Under the pieces are notes generated by a model. That model was not told the origin of the DNA and made no database searches. It worked only from the letters and a program-made list of their open reading frames with translations. Source: Candidatus Dormiibacterota bacterium (lineage in GTDB: Bacteria > Chloroflexota > Dormibacteria > Aeolococcales > Bog-877). From it: 39,163 nt of DNA. Both the position numbers and the translations under genes were made by a program. The DNA is taken from assembly GCA_027313505.1 (NCBI GenBank), contig DAHVDN010000029.1, positions 1-39,163 on the forward strand, written 5' to 3'. Position 1 is the first letter of the stretch; the number at the start of each line of letters is the position of its first letter. Shown one piece after another: positions 26,205 to 35,038 of this stretch.

Positions 26205-27307
26205 CCACGGTGTTGGGCGCCGCGTCCAGGGCCAGACGCGGAGCCTTCCACTCTCTGGAAGTCGCATCCATCGAAGCGGTGGCCGAGGACGCGGTGGCGG
26301 TCTCGTTCTTGGTACCCGATCTGTTGAGGGCCGCCTTTAAGTTTGAGGCTGGCCAGCATCTCACCCTAAGAACGTGGATCGATGGAGCTGAGGTGCGGCG
26401 CAGCTATTCGATCTGTGTCCCTACCGGTTGGGCCCACCTTAGGATTGGAGTCCGGAGGTTACCCGGGGGCGCTATGTCCCAGTTCATTCACGATCGGCTA
26501 CGTCCTGGGGCCACTGTCGACGTCGCAGAACCGGCGGGGCTCTTCACTCTTCCTCTGGATCGCACCAGAAAGGGACGCTACGTAGCGGTCGCCGCCGGGT
26601 CAGGCATCACACCAGTTCTGTCCTTGCTGGGATCGGCGTTGGCGATGGAGACGGCCAGCGAGGCGGTTCTGATCTATGGCAATCGGACGGTTGAGTCAAC
26701 TATGTTCCTCGAGGAGATCTCAGACTTGAAGGACCGATATCCGGTCCGATTCCAGCTCATCCCGCTGTTTTCACGGGAGCGCCAGGATGTTGAGATTCGC
26801 AATGGCCGGCTGACCGGAGCCACGTTTGAAGGGTTGGTTTCTCAGTTCGTAGAGGTTGCAACCGTCGACTCGTGGTTGCTCTGTGGTCCACACCCGATGG
26901 TGGCAGAGGTACGCGAAGTCCTCAAGGGCCTGGGGGTTTCGGAGAGCAAAATCCACATGGAGCTCTTCTTTGTTGAGGCTGAGCCTCCTTCGCGGACAGA
27001 AGCCGATCAAGTGGTCCTGTCCCGCGGAGGAGATGTCCGGGTAGTTGCCCGCCTGGACGGACGCGAGACCGAGTTCAAGATGACCCGCGACCAGAGCATT
27101 ATTGACGCCTTGTCCGCGGTGCGCCCCGACGCGCCATATTCCTGCAAGGGCGGAGTGTGCGCCACCTGTCGGGCACGGCTTCTGGAGGGACGGGTTGCGA
27201 TGGACCACACCTATGCGCTCGAGGAGCAGGAGAGGGAAAAGGGCTACATCCTCACCTGCCAGGCCCATCCCCTCAGTGAAGTGGTCGTCGTCGACTACGA
27301 CAGCTGA
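26201..27307 (+). CDS. paaE: 1,2-phenylacetyl-CoA epoxidase reductase subunit E
   Basis: PaaE passes electrons from NAD(P)H to the PaaA di-iron centre. The 368 residues comprise an FAD domain (RRSYSICVP, 66-74), an NAD(P) domain (VAAGSGITPVLSLL, 130-143; LLCGPHPMV) and a C-terminal plant-type [2Fe-2S] domain with C315, C320, C323 and C353 (SCKGGVCATC ... LTC). The GTG start at 26201 overlaps the paaD stop as GTGA. It ends the operon; the following gene is unrelated. Confidence 0.96.
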   Translation: MTTVLGAASRARRGAFHSLEVASIEAVAEDAVAVSFLVPDLLRAAFKFEAGQHLTLRTWIDGAEVRRSYSICVPTGWAHLRIGVRRLPGGAMSQFIHDRLRPGATVDVAEPAGLFTLPLDRTRKGRYVAVAAGSGITPVLSLLGSALAMETASEAVLIYGNRTVESTMFLEEISDLKDRYPVRFQLIPLFSRERQDVEIRNGRLTGATFEGLVSQFVEVATVDSWLLCGPHPMVAEVREVLKGLGVSESKIHMELFFVEAEPPSRTEADQVVLSRGGDVRVVARLDGRETEFKMTRDQSIIDALSAVRPDAPYSCKGGVCATCRARLLEGRVAMDHTYALEEQEREKGYILTCQAHPLSEVVVVDYDS

Positions 27308-27341
27308 GGGCCGACCCGAACGCAACCGATATCCTGAGGCC

Positions 27342-28370
27342 ATGACGCTTCCCGCTCCTGCCGGTGACATTGATCTTGCGGCGGCGCGCTTTCGACTGGG
27401 AGGTCGGGTTCACAGGACTCCCCTCCTCCATTCTCGGCTGCTGGACGACCACGTCGGGACGAAGGTTTGGTTGAAGGCCGAGACCTTTCAAAAAGGCGGG
27501 TCCTTCAAAGCCAGAGGTGCCTTTAACGCCCTGCTGGCAGCTCTAGAGGCAGGAGACCGCCGGGGAGTCCTGGCGGTTTCCTCTGGGAATCACGGTCAGG
27601 CGGTGGCGCTTGCCGCCCGCTCGTTGAATTTGTCAGCAACTGTCATCATGCCCGAGGGATCGTCTCCCGTGAAGTTGACCGCGGTAAGGGGCTATGGAGC
27701 TAGGGTCATCACTGACGGGGTGACGGGAGAGAACCGAGAGGAAGTTGCGCTCCAGCTGTCGAACCGATTGGGTTTGCGGCTGGTCCACCCCCACAATGAC
27801 CCCTTGGTGATCGCTGGCCAATCGACGGTGGGGTCTGAGATAGTGGATCAACTGAGGTCGCTCGGAGTCACCCCTCACAAGGTTCTGGTGCCGGTCGGCG
27901 GCGGCGGCCTGCTGGCGGGCGTGCTCCTGGCATGCAACCAATTGCTACCGTCGATCGAGGTGGTAGGGGTCGAGCCAGCGACCGCCAACGACGCCCAGTT
28001 GTCAGTGGCCGCTGGGCGGCTGGTGTCGCTGGACCGTACCCCGGAAACAGCCGCCGATGGCGCCAGGACTCTTCACCTGGGACAGCGCTGCTGGGAGATA
28101 ATCCAACCTCGAGTTTCGACTATCGTCACCGTTTCTGAGCAGGAGATAGCCGAGGCATGCTGGTGGTTGTGGAGTCGATGCAAATTGGTGGTTGAACCCA
28201 CTGGGGCGATGACGGTTGCAGCCGCCCGGAAGCTAAGCCTAAGCCACCAGGGCGGACCGAACCGCGCATCAGGGAAAGGTGGCCTGGTCTGCATCCTCTC
28301 GGGGGGGAACTGCTCACCAGATCAAATATCCGCTCTATTGGGGCAGGATCCTTTGAGCTCTGTCAGCTAG
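27342..28370 (+). CDS. Threonine/serine dehydratase (serine racemase family)
   Basis: This 342-residue fold-type II PLP enzyme has the PLP lysine K56 in GGSFKARGAFNAL, the substrate loop SSGNHGQAVALAA and the phosphate-binding GGGGLLAG. There is no C-terminal ACT domain, so it is of the unregulated catabolic type that deaminates threonine to 2-oxobutanoate or serine to pyruvate; some relatives racemise serine. The ATG at 27342 lies 34 bases after paaE, so co-transcription is possible though the pathway is unrelated. The end overlaps the converging DoxX-kelch gene by 8 bases. Confidence 0.92.
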   Translation: MTLPAPAGDIDLAAARFRLGGRVHRTPLLHSRLLDDHVGTKVWLKAETFQKGGSFKARGAFNALLAALEAGDRRGVLAVSSGNHGQAVALAARSLNLSATVIMPEGSSPVKLTAVRGYGARVITDGVTGENREEVALQLSNRLGLRLVHPHNDPLVIAGQSTVGSEIVDQLRSLGVTPHKVLVPVGGGGLLAGVLLACNQLLPSIEVVGVEPATANDAQLSVAAGRLVSLDRTPETAADGARTLHLGQRCWEIIQPRVSTIVTVSEQEIAEACWWLWSRCKLVVEPTGAMTVAAARKLSLSHQGGPNRASGKGGLVCILSGGNCSPDQISALLGQDPLSSVS

Positions 28371-29847
28371 AGCCCAGGACCTTGTTCCACCCAGATCTGG
28401 TCCAGATCCAGGTCTGCGCGCTGAAGCCGGATCCAGAGCTGGTTGCGCCGCCAAACAAGATGACCCCTCGGCCGTCTGGTGCTGGGGCCATCGCGGCGAA
28501 GCTGTAGGCGGGAGGGGTTTCCGAAGTTTGCTCCGCGATCCACCCACCGGCTCCCAGCTCCCAGGTTGTAGCCCGGTGGCCCACTCCCGTGAACAGGAGA
28601 ACCGATCCGTTAAGCGGATCAGTGGACATGGCCGCGTAAGCTGCCGGCCCTGGCGTTTGGGCCGAATGCACCAATGACCAGTTGGTTCCGTCCCAGGCCC
28701 AAGTGTCGCCCAGCCTTCTTGAACCGTTGCTACCACCATAGAGGATCAGCTCACCTCTCAATTGATCCCAGGCCATCGCTGCAGCGGTCCGGGGAGACGG
28801 GGAGGCAAGCGGCGACAGTCGAGTCCAGCTTTCACCGTTCAGAACCCAGGTTCCGCTCAGAGGCCGGCCGGCGTCATCATCCCCCCCGAACATCAACAGC
28901 TGGCCCGTCCGCGGGTCGAATGCCACGGACGCAAATCGCCTCCCAGGGGGTGAGGACGCGGTGCGAAGTCGGGTCCACCGCTGATTCCAAGTCCAGGTCG
29001 ACGATTGGGCTGGCCCGATCCCCTGCTCCCCGGCCCCGCCGAAGAGGACCACCCGGGTGCGGGATGGGTCGTAGGCGCTACCCGTGTAGCCGAGCTGGGG
29101 TGGAGACTTGGCACCAGACTCCTTCAGCCACCTGTGCCCGTCCCAAATCCAGGTGGAGTTGGAACACGTTAACGCGTTGCAGCCCCCGAAGAGTAGGTCC
29201 ACTCCAGTTTGTGCGTCGAACGCAAGCGCGGCCCCGCCAACCGCCGGCGGGCCATCCTGCCCGGGAGTTTTGGCATAGGACGAGACGCTGCCCCACGTCA
29301 ACAACACCAGCGCGCAAGCCATGGCGACCGACGCGGCAACGGCGAGCCGCATTCGTCGGGGGGATGGCTGGCCCAACTGCCGAACCCATGCCCAGACGCT
29401 GTAGCGCTCCCAGCTGCGTCCTCCTAGGAGGAGCGCGCTGATCAAGAGGTACGGGAGACCAGAGCTGAGGTCGGTGGTTCCGGGCGCGAATGGAAGGCCG
29501 AGGCCCTGTCCCAGAACCCAAATGACAAGAAACAGAGGCAAGCTCACCAAGAGCGCAATCCGCGCCCAGATCCCGAGGAGAAGGCAGATTGCGATGGCAG
29601 CCTCCAAGCCGGCCAGAGCCCCGTTCCAGGCCGCAGGGTTATGGGCGACCACCTGTGCCGCAAAGACGAGCGCTGAGCGCAGAGGTTGCGGGCTGACCGA
29701 GGCGTTTGAGTAGAGTAGGCTGTTGAAAACCTGGTAGGTACCGGGCTGGAACTCTAGGACCGAGTCGGTCAGCACTAACAGGCCGAATGTCAGCCGCGCG
29801 ACCACCATCCAAACAGGAGTTTCGAGGCGGGGTTGCGTCCTACCCAA
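28363..29847 (-). CDS. DoxX-like membrane domain fused to a six-repeat kelch propeller
   Basis: The 494-residue protein has a DoxX/thiosulfate-quinone-oxidoreductase-like N-terminal half (about 10-160, four helices), another helix near 167-186 and then six repeats of about 50 residues. Each repeat has a hydrophobic strand ending in FGG or a variant and then W-x-W/D-G-x-x-W: LLFGG (218-222), VVLFGG (266-271), LLMFGG (317-322), LILYGG (367-372), VLLFTG (416-421) and VILFGG (462-467). This fits a six-bladed propeller, probably outside the cell. The start may be TTG 29847 or the ATG 13 codons later. I know no characterised protein of this layout; function unknown. Confidence 0.8.
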   Translation of the reverse strand: MGRTQPRLETPVWMVVARLTFGLLVLTDSVLEFQPGTYQVFNSLLYSNASVSPQPLRSALVFAAQVVAHNPAAWNGALAGLEAAIAICLLLGIWARIALLVSLPLFLVIWVLGQGLGLPFAPGTTDLSSGLPYLLISALLLGGRSWERYSVWAWVRQLGQPSPRRMRLAVAASVAMACALVLLTWGSVSSYAKTPGQDGPPAVGGAALAFDAQTGVDLLFGGCNALTCSNSTWIWDGHRWLKESGAKSPPQLGYTGSAYDPSRTRVVLFGGAGEQGIGPAQSSTWTWNQRWTRLRTASSPPGRRFASVAFDPRTGQLLMFGGDDDAGRPLSGTWVLNGESWTRLSPLASPSPRTAAAMAWDQLRGELILYGGSNGSRRLGDTWAWDGTNWSLVHSAQTPGPAAYAAMSTDPLNGSVLLFTGVGHRATTWELGAGGWIAEQTSETPPAYSFAAMAPAPDGRGVILFGGATSSGSGFSAQTWIWTRSGWNKVLGSS

Positions 29848-29949
29848 GCCGGTTTGGCCGACAGCCGGGGGCGGCGAGCCGACGAGCTACCGCAGCGGGT
29901 CCGGGCCACCCCAACAGTAAGGCGATGTCCGCAGCCAGCCCGTCGTCCG

Positions 29950-31161
29950 TCAGGTGAGTAGCCGCTCGAGCCGTTCCAACCCCTCCTGAATGGCCTCGTC
30001 CTGTAGAGCGTATGAGAACCGTAGATACCCAGGAGCGCCGAAGGCTTCCCCAGGCACTACAGCCACGCTGACCTCGTCCAAAAGAACGTTGGCCAGCTCC
30101 AGGGAACTCCCGATAGAACGGCCACCAACCCTTCTTCCGATCAGGCCAGAGACGGAGGGGAAGACGTAAAAGGCGCCATCGGGCGGTACACACTCGAACC
30201 CGGGTAGCCGGCTCAGCCCGTCGACGATCAGTTGGCGCCGCTTCGCGAAGGCGGACCTCATGACATCGACGGATTCTAAACCGGACTCAAGCGCGCCCAC
30301 CGCGGCCATCTGAGCCACGTTACTGATGTTGCCGCAGACGTGCGATTGCAGATTGATGCCCGCAGCGATCACCGGCACGTCGGCCACCATCCAGCCCACC
30401 CTCCAGCCGGTCATCGCGTAGGCCTTGGCGACGCCGTTCAGGCAGATGGCCATGGGTGCCAGCTCCGGCACGACCGATGGGAGTGAGAGGAACTCTGTGC
30501 CGTCGTAGGTGAAGTGATCGTAGATCTCGTCGCAGACCACCCACAGCCCTCTCTCCGCCGCCCACCGACCAATGGCCTCCATCTGGGTGCGCTGGTAAAC
30601 GGTCCCGGTAGGGTTATTAGGCGAGACGAAAAGCAGGACCTTGGTTCTGTCGGTGAACGACCTCTCCAGATCGTCTACCGAGATGCGGAACCCCGTCGAT
30701 TCGCCCCCCGGGACCGCAACTGGAACGCCGCCGGCGAGCGCTACCGCCTCCGGGTAAGTGACCCAGTAGGGAGACGGAATCAGAACTTCGTCACCTGGAT
30801 CAAGGAGGAGCGTGAACGCATGGGCGACCGCCTGCTTGGTGCCGCTGGTAACCAGAACGTTGTCGGCGGTCACCTTCAGGCCGGCATCACGCCTGGTCTT
30901 GGCTGCTACGGCATTCCTGAGCTCCGGGAGCCCGGCCGCGGGACTGTAATGATGGGCACGTGGGTCAATACAGGCCCTGAGGGCGGCATCCACGGCCGCT
31001 GGTGGGGACGGAAAATCGGGCTCTCCGGCCGCAAAAGAGATGACGTTTGCCCCCGCCGCCCGAAGCTCCTTGGCCCGACGGTCCATCGCCAGGGTCGCCG
31101 ATTCCGAGATGGCCGCCACCTTCCGGGAGATTGCGGCGTCACGGCTGATGGCTGGGGGCAA
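29950..31161 (-). CDS. Aspartate aminotransferase (class I/II PLP)
   Basis: This 403-residue fold-type I aminotransferase of the AspAT 1-beta subgroup shows FAAGEPDFPSP, N183 in SPNNPTG, D211/Y214 in CDEIYDHFTYDG, the PLP lysine K246 in LNGVAKAYAMTGWRVGW and the final Arg of YLRFSYA. It transfers the amino group between aspartate and 2-oxoglutarate; some relatives also act on prephenate. The start is TTG 31161, with AGGAGG 7 bases upstream (31174-31169, minus). The divergent serC begins at most 41 bases away. Confidence 0.93.
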   Translation of the reverse strand: MPPAISRDAAISRKVAAISESATLAMDRRAKELRAAGANVISFAAGEPDFPSPPAAVDAALRACIDPRAHHYSPAAGLPELRNAVAAKTRRDAGLKVTADNVLVTSGTKQAVAHAFTLLLDPGDEVLIPSPYWVTYPEAVALAGGVPVAVPGGESTGFRISVDDLERSFTDRTKVLLFVSPNNPTGTVYQRTQMEAIGRWAAERGLWVVCDEIYDHFTYDGTEFLSLPSVVPELAPMAICLNGVAKAYAMTGWRVGWMVADVPVIAAGINLQSHVCGNISNVAQMAAVGALESGLESVDVMRSAFAKRRQLIVDGLSRLPGFECVPPDGAFYVFPSVSGLIGRRVGGRSIGSSLELANVLLDEVSVAVVPGEAFGAPGYLRFSYALQDEAIQEGLERLERLLT

Positions 31162-31175
31162 TACACTTCCTCCTG

Positions 31176-32321
31176 ATGACTACTGGTGGTGGGTCGGGCC
31201 TGGTGATACCACAGCATCTGCTTCCCGACGATGGGCGCTTCGGGTGCGGCCCCTCTAAGGTACCGGCTGTGGCGCTGTCGCGGCTATCCCAGGACGGCGG
31301 CAGGCTGATGGGCACGAGCCACCGACAAGCTCCGGTTCGCACCCTGGTTGGGAGGGTGAAGGACGGACTACGCCAGCTCTTTCAGCTCCCGCCCGAGTAC
31401 GAGGTGGTCTTGGGGAACGGTGGGGCAACCTGCTTCTGGGACATCGCCACACTCGCTCTGATCGAACATAAGAGTCAGCACGCCGTATTCGGCGAGTTCT
31501 CATCCAAGTTCGCCCAGGCAGTTTGTGAGGCTCCCCACCTGGACGCTCCTGAGATTGTCGAGACGGAGCCCGGCAAACGCCCGCTCCCATACATCAGCTC
31601 GGAAGTCGACGCATACTGCCTGACTCAGAACGAGACATCCACCGGAGTCTCGATGCCGATTCGCCGGCTTGGCGGGGAGCGCCAGTTGATGCTAGTAGAC
31701 GCGACGTCCGCCGCGGGGGGGATGGAGATTGATATCGACCAGACCGATGCGTATTACTTCTCCCCCCAGAAGTGCTTCGCCTCAGACGGCGGACTTTGGC
31801 TGGCGATCCTCTCGCCGAACGCGCTGGACCGATCTCGACGGCTGTGTTCGTCGGACCGTTGGGTCCCGGCATTTCTCAACCTCTGGACCGCAGTCGAGAA
31901 CTCCAGACTCGATCAGACTGTCAACACCCCAGCGGTGGCGACCCTGTTTCTGATGGCGGAACAGCTCGAGTGGACGCTCTCCCAGGGAGGCCTGAGTTGG
32001 GCCGCCGCTCGTTGCCGCGAGTCGGCTCGGGCTCTCTACGGGTGGGCCGAGGGGACCGACTACGCGACACCCTTCGTCGCTGAGTCTGAGGATCGGAGCC
32101 CCGTGGTGGCGACAGTGGACTTCGATGAATCCATCTCTGCTATAGAGGTCTCCTCTGTCCTGCGCCAGAATGGTGTGGTAGATACTGACTCCTATCGGAA
32201 GCTGGGCCGCAACCAGCTCAGGATCGGCCTGTTTCCGGCGGTCGACCCGGTGGACGTCGGGCGCCTGACCACCACCATTGACTGGGTGGTTCAGGAGTTG
32301 CGAGCCGGAGGTCACAGCTGA
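31176..32321 (+). CDS. serC: Phosphoserine aminotransferase, actinobacterial type
   Basis: SerC makes 3-phosphoserine from 3-phosphohydroxypyruvate and glutamate in serine synthesis. The opening IPQHLLPDDGRFGCGPSKV, the loop MGTSHRQAPVR, GNGGATCFWD, and the PLP lysine in YYFSPQKCFASDGGLWLAI mark the actinobacterial subgroup. The length is 381 from ATG 31176, but that start leaves only 14 bases to the divergent aminotransferase gene and has no ribosome binding site. GTG 31203 (372 residues), just before the conserved IPQHLLP, is equally likely. Confidence 0.93.
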   Translation: MTTGGGSGLVIPQHLLPDDGRFGCGPSKVPAVALSRLSQDGGRLMGTSHRQAPVRTLVGRVKDGLRQLFQLPPEYEVVLGNGGATCFWDIATLALIEHKSQHAVFGEFSSKFAQAVCEAPHLDAPEIVETEPGKRPLPYISSEVDAYCLTQNETSTGVSMPIRRLGGERQLMLVDATSAAGGMEIDIDQTDAYYFSPQKCFASDGGLWLAILSPNALDRSRRLCSSDRWVPAFLNLWTAVENSRLDQTVNTPAVATLFLMAEQLEWTLSQGGLSWAAARCRESARALYGWAEGTDYATPFVAESEDRSPVVATVDFDESISAIEVSSVLRQNGVVDTDSYRKLGRNQLRIGLFPAVDPVDVGRLTTTIDWVVQELRAGGHS

Positions 32322-32392
32322 CGCAATCGTTACTCGACGGGCTCCCGATAAGCGCCTAGGATCAGTAGCATCACCAAAGGTGAAGGGGGAAG

Positions 32393-33352
32393 ATGACCAG
32401 ACCGCCGATGGATGAACATCCACGCCCCAGTCCGGCGGTGGCGGCAGCCTTCACCCAGCTCAGTGACGGCGCAACCCTGGATCTTGGGACCTTGGATCCG
32501 GTTCTGCGACCCTGGCTCGAGTCGCGGGCCGCCGAGGCGGTAGCTGACTCCACCTTGGCGGCGCTGGTCGCTCAGCAGGTCTTGGTTGATCTTGGCAGCC
32601 GAGTTGCCTCCGACTTCCCCTCAACTTCTGCTCTGGAGCAGTGGCTCGGGATCCGAACGGTCCAGACAGTGGGGCTGTTCACCGGCTACACGGCCCCCGA
32701 TGTAATGCCCCTCGCGGTCGCCAGTCCGCAACCTTCGTGGCAGTTTTCATTTCTGGCGATTCCCGCCTTCCTTCACCTGCCCAAGCTGTCCAGCCTCGGA
32801 TGGCTGGTGGGGTTCACCGGGGCAACAGCGGCGGTGACGGCTGCTGCGGCGATTTCAGTGACCGCGATGCTTCCAAGTGGCCTCGGCGTCGTACCCCCGC
32901 TCACCGCACCGGAGTCGGTGCCTCCCCCTATCACCTCCATTTTGGCGCTGCCGACCACGCCAACGGCCTCCGCCCCGGTGCCCGCACCAACCGGTCGGTC
33001 GACGCCGGCCCCCAGCAACCAATCGACTTCAACAACGGCCAAGCTGGTTAAGAAGGCAGGCTCCGCGCCAACGGGGGCTCATACCCAGGCCCCGACTCCT
33101 CCTGTCACCCCGACTCCTCCTCCAACTCCTCCGCCACCTACACCAACACCTAGTCCCCACTGCGGCGACCCTGGGCATTCAGGCGACCACCGCCACCGCT
33201 GTCAGCCCTGTGGGCACTGCCATGACCGCGACGACCAGGATTCGGACGACTGCCCAGTGACTCCCCAGGAGCCTGGTTCATCCTCTACAGGGTCCCCTGC
33301 GGTGGCTTGGGTTCCAAGTCTGGAGGAGTCGACTCCAGCCGTTTCCCAGTGA
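32393..33352 (+). CDS. Single-pass membrane protein with Pro/Thr linker and His/Cys/Asp-rich tail
   Basis: This 319-residue protein is not a family I recognise. It has an acidic, probably cytoplasmic N-terminal part (1-130), one membrane helix (about 136-160), a Pro/Ser/Thr-rich stalk (165-255) and, at 256-287, a dense run with 6 His, 5 Cys and 8 Asp (PHCGDPGHSGDHRH ... CGHCHDRDDQD). The layout resembles anti-sigma factors without their zinc motif. The tail could bind metal outside the cell. Caution: read one frame over, the same DNA gives an Ala/Thr-rich tail ending at 33260, so a frameshift may create the His/Cys run. Start ATG 32393 with a GGGGGA ribosome binding site. Confidence 0.65.
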   Translation: MTRPPMDEHPRPSPAVAAAFTQLSDGATLDLGTLDPVLRPWLESRAAEAVADSTLAALVAQQVLVDLGSRVASDFPSTSALEQWLGIRTVQTVGLFTGYTAPDVMPLAVASPQPSWQFSFLAIPAFLHLPKLSSLGWLVGFTGATAAVTAAAAISVTAMLPSGLGVVPPLTAPESVPPPITSILALPTTPTASAPVPAPTGRSTPAPSNQSTSTTAKLVKKAGSAPTGAHTQAPTPPVTPTPPPTPPPPTPTPSPHCGDPGHSGDHRHRCQPCGHCHDRDDQDSDDCPVTPQEPGSSSTGSPAVAWVPSLEESTPAVSQ

Positions 33353-33381
33353 ACCCCCTCTCAGCTCGGTGCGGCTGACCG

Positions 33382-34311
33382 TTGGACCTCCGACCAGCCG
33401 TTGACGAGTACCTCACGTATCTCGCGGTAGATCGTGCGCGGAGTCCGCAGACCCTGAGGGCCTATACGACCGACCTGGAGCGGGCGCTGGCATACTGGGA
33501 ATCTCTCCGCACGTCTCCCGAGCGCGTCGATGACCTCTCCAAGGACTTGGTGCGGGCGTATCAGCGACATTTGGGGCAGTGTCGGCTGGCTCTGAGCTCG
33601 AGGGCGCGAAGGCTTCAGGCCCTTAGGGGGTTCCTCCGATATTCCCTTCGGGAAGGGTGGATGGCCGAGGACCTGGCGGCTCACATCGACATTCCGCGAA
33701 TTTCCGCTCCGCTGCCCAAACCCCTCACGACCGACGACGCCCGAACTCTCCTGGCTTACGAAGGAGGGCACTCCGAAGCCTCGCTGCGAGACCGAGCATT
33801 GGTGCACTTCCTTCTCAGTACTGGTTGCAGAATCTCCGAAGCGTTGGGAGTCGACCGGAGCGACCTGAATCCAGACGGTAGGCTGGTCGTGAAGGGGAAG
33901 GGATCGAAGGAGAGAGTTGTACACCTAACCCCGGGTGCTGTGGATGCCGTCCGGGCCTATCTCGACGCACGCCACGATCGAGAGGCCGCTCTGTTTCTCA
34001 ACTACGATCACCACTCCCAATCTGTTGGCGACAGGCGCCTAACGGCCAGTGGGGCGCGCCACATCGTGAGCGGCTTACGACGTGGAAGTGGAGTTGAGGG
34101 CCTAAAGTCGCCACACGTTCTGAGGCACACGACAGCCACCGAACTGCTCACAATCACTGGAAATGTGCGCCTGGTCCAGGAGGTGCTGGGCCATTCCAAC
34201 CTGAACACCATGCAGGGGTACACCAAGGTCGTGGACCGAGCTCGATCCGCCGCCTATCGAGAGCTCTCCAGGCGGCTCGAGGCTCAGGCCCCACCTAGGG
34301 AGTTGGACTAG
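33382..34311 (+). CDS. Xer-type tyrosine recombinase
   Basis: This 309-residue recombinase has the SAM-like DNA-binding domain (1-105) and a catalytic domain with all active-site residues: R150 (TGCRISEAL), K173 (KGKGSKER), H245 and R248 (HVLRHTTAT), H271 (LGHSNLNT) and nucleophile Y280. XerC/XerD resolve chromosome dimers at dif; some lineages use a single Xer. No flanking repeats or excision genes suggest a mobile integrase. It starts with TTG at 33382 without an evident ribosome binding site and converges with the lipoprotein gene by a 17-base overlap. XerC versus XerD cannot be decided. Confidence 0.9.
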   Translation: MDLRPAVDEYLTYLAVDRARSPQTLRAYTTDLERALAYWESLRTSPERVDDLSKDLVRAYQRHLGQCRLALSSRARRLQALRGFLRYSLREGWMAEDLAAHIDIPRISAPLPKPLTTDDARTLLAYEGGHSEASLRDRALVHFLLSTGCRISEALGVDRSDLNPDGRLVVKGKGSKERVVHLTPGAVDAVRAYLDARHDREAALFLNYDHHSQSVGDRRLTASGARHIVSGLRRGSGVEGLKSPHVLRHTTATELLTITGNVRLVQEVLGHSNLNTMQGYTKVVDRARSAAYRELSRRLEAQAPPRELD

Positions 34312-35035
34312 CGGCCGGCAGCGGGAACTTGAAGGTATCCAGAAACAAAGCGAAGTCTTGAGCCGCGCCCCCGCTGGTGGCCTTGTCCGTTATGAGGAAC
34401 GCTAATCCCGGTCCGGCCTGGAGGGCCACCGCCGCAAGATAGCCCGTCGGCGTAGAGTAAGTCACCAGCGCCGTCGTGACTCCGTAAATATCCACCGAAC
34501 CGACACTCAGTTGGGCCGTTCCGCTGGGAGCACCACTTGGTAGCTGGGACGTGCTGGCGGCTTCGGTCACAGTGATGGCTTCTCCGCTGGGGCTGGTGAA
34601 CACCAAGGCGCCAGAGCTATTCTGCGCAAACGCCCAGCTGGCCGGATACAGGGTCGACCAGGCGGCGGTGCCGCCCGACTGGTAGCTCTGGAACGAGGCC
34701 GTTGAGGTGTACTGCGGATCGGAGGTTATCCACCCGGTCGCGCTGCTGCCCCGCACCTGCCACCACCCCCCATTGGCGGTGGTTTCAGCGATGATCGGCA
34801 AAGTGACGCCCTGCGCCACGATTCCGATAACCGACGCACTCGTGTTTGGTTGAGTGCGAAAGTTAACTCCGTCAGGAGCCAGGACCGTGACGCTGGTCGG
34901 GGCCGGGGAGGGCGTTGGCTTGGCGCTGGGGCTGGGGGACGATACTGGTGGCCTAGGGCCAGCTGCGATCCCGCATCCTGCGACGGTGAGGACGACTGCA
35001 AACAGCCAAGCGGCCAAAATCCCGGCTCGCACCAT
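34295..35035 (-). CDS. SH3-domain lipoprotein
   Basis: This 246-residue protein has a lipoprotein signal peptide with lipobox LTVAGC (Cys21), a Pro/Ser linker (30-46) and a bacterial SH3 domain (about 48-105; VNFRTQPNTSASVIGIVAQG ... WWQVRGSSATGWI). The C-terminal part, with a PsbP/DcrB-like pattern (YPASWAFAQNSSGALVFTSPSGEAITV), may be a small beta-rich domain. It is expected outside the membrane, perhaps touching peptidoglycan. The ATG follows the pyrF stop by 3 bases, so translation may be coupled although functions differ. Confidence 0.82.
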   Translation of the reverse strand: MVRAGILAAWLFAVVLTVAGCGIAAGPRPPVSSPSPSAKPTPSPAPTSVTVLAPDGVNFRTQPNTSASVIGIVAQGVTLPIIAETTANGGWWQVRGSSATGWITSDPQYTSTASFQSYQSGGTAAWSTLYPASWAFAQNSSGALVFTSPSGEAITVTEAASTSQLPSGAPSGTAQLSVGSVDIYGVTTALVTYSTPTGYLAAVALQAGPGLAFLITDKATSGGAAQDFALFLDTFKFPLPAASPTP

Positions 35036-35038
35036 CGC

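Noticed and set aside
32877-33260. Separate gene in the second frame of the stalk region
   Set aside because: Low-complexity Pro/Arg/Thr translation overlapping a gene with a good start; kept only as a caveat about a frameshift.
33382-34311. Phage or genomic-island integrase at tRNA-Pro
   Set aside because: It is about 1.9 kb from the tRNA with housekeeping pyrF between, no att-like repeats were found, and the sequence is Xer-like.
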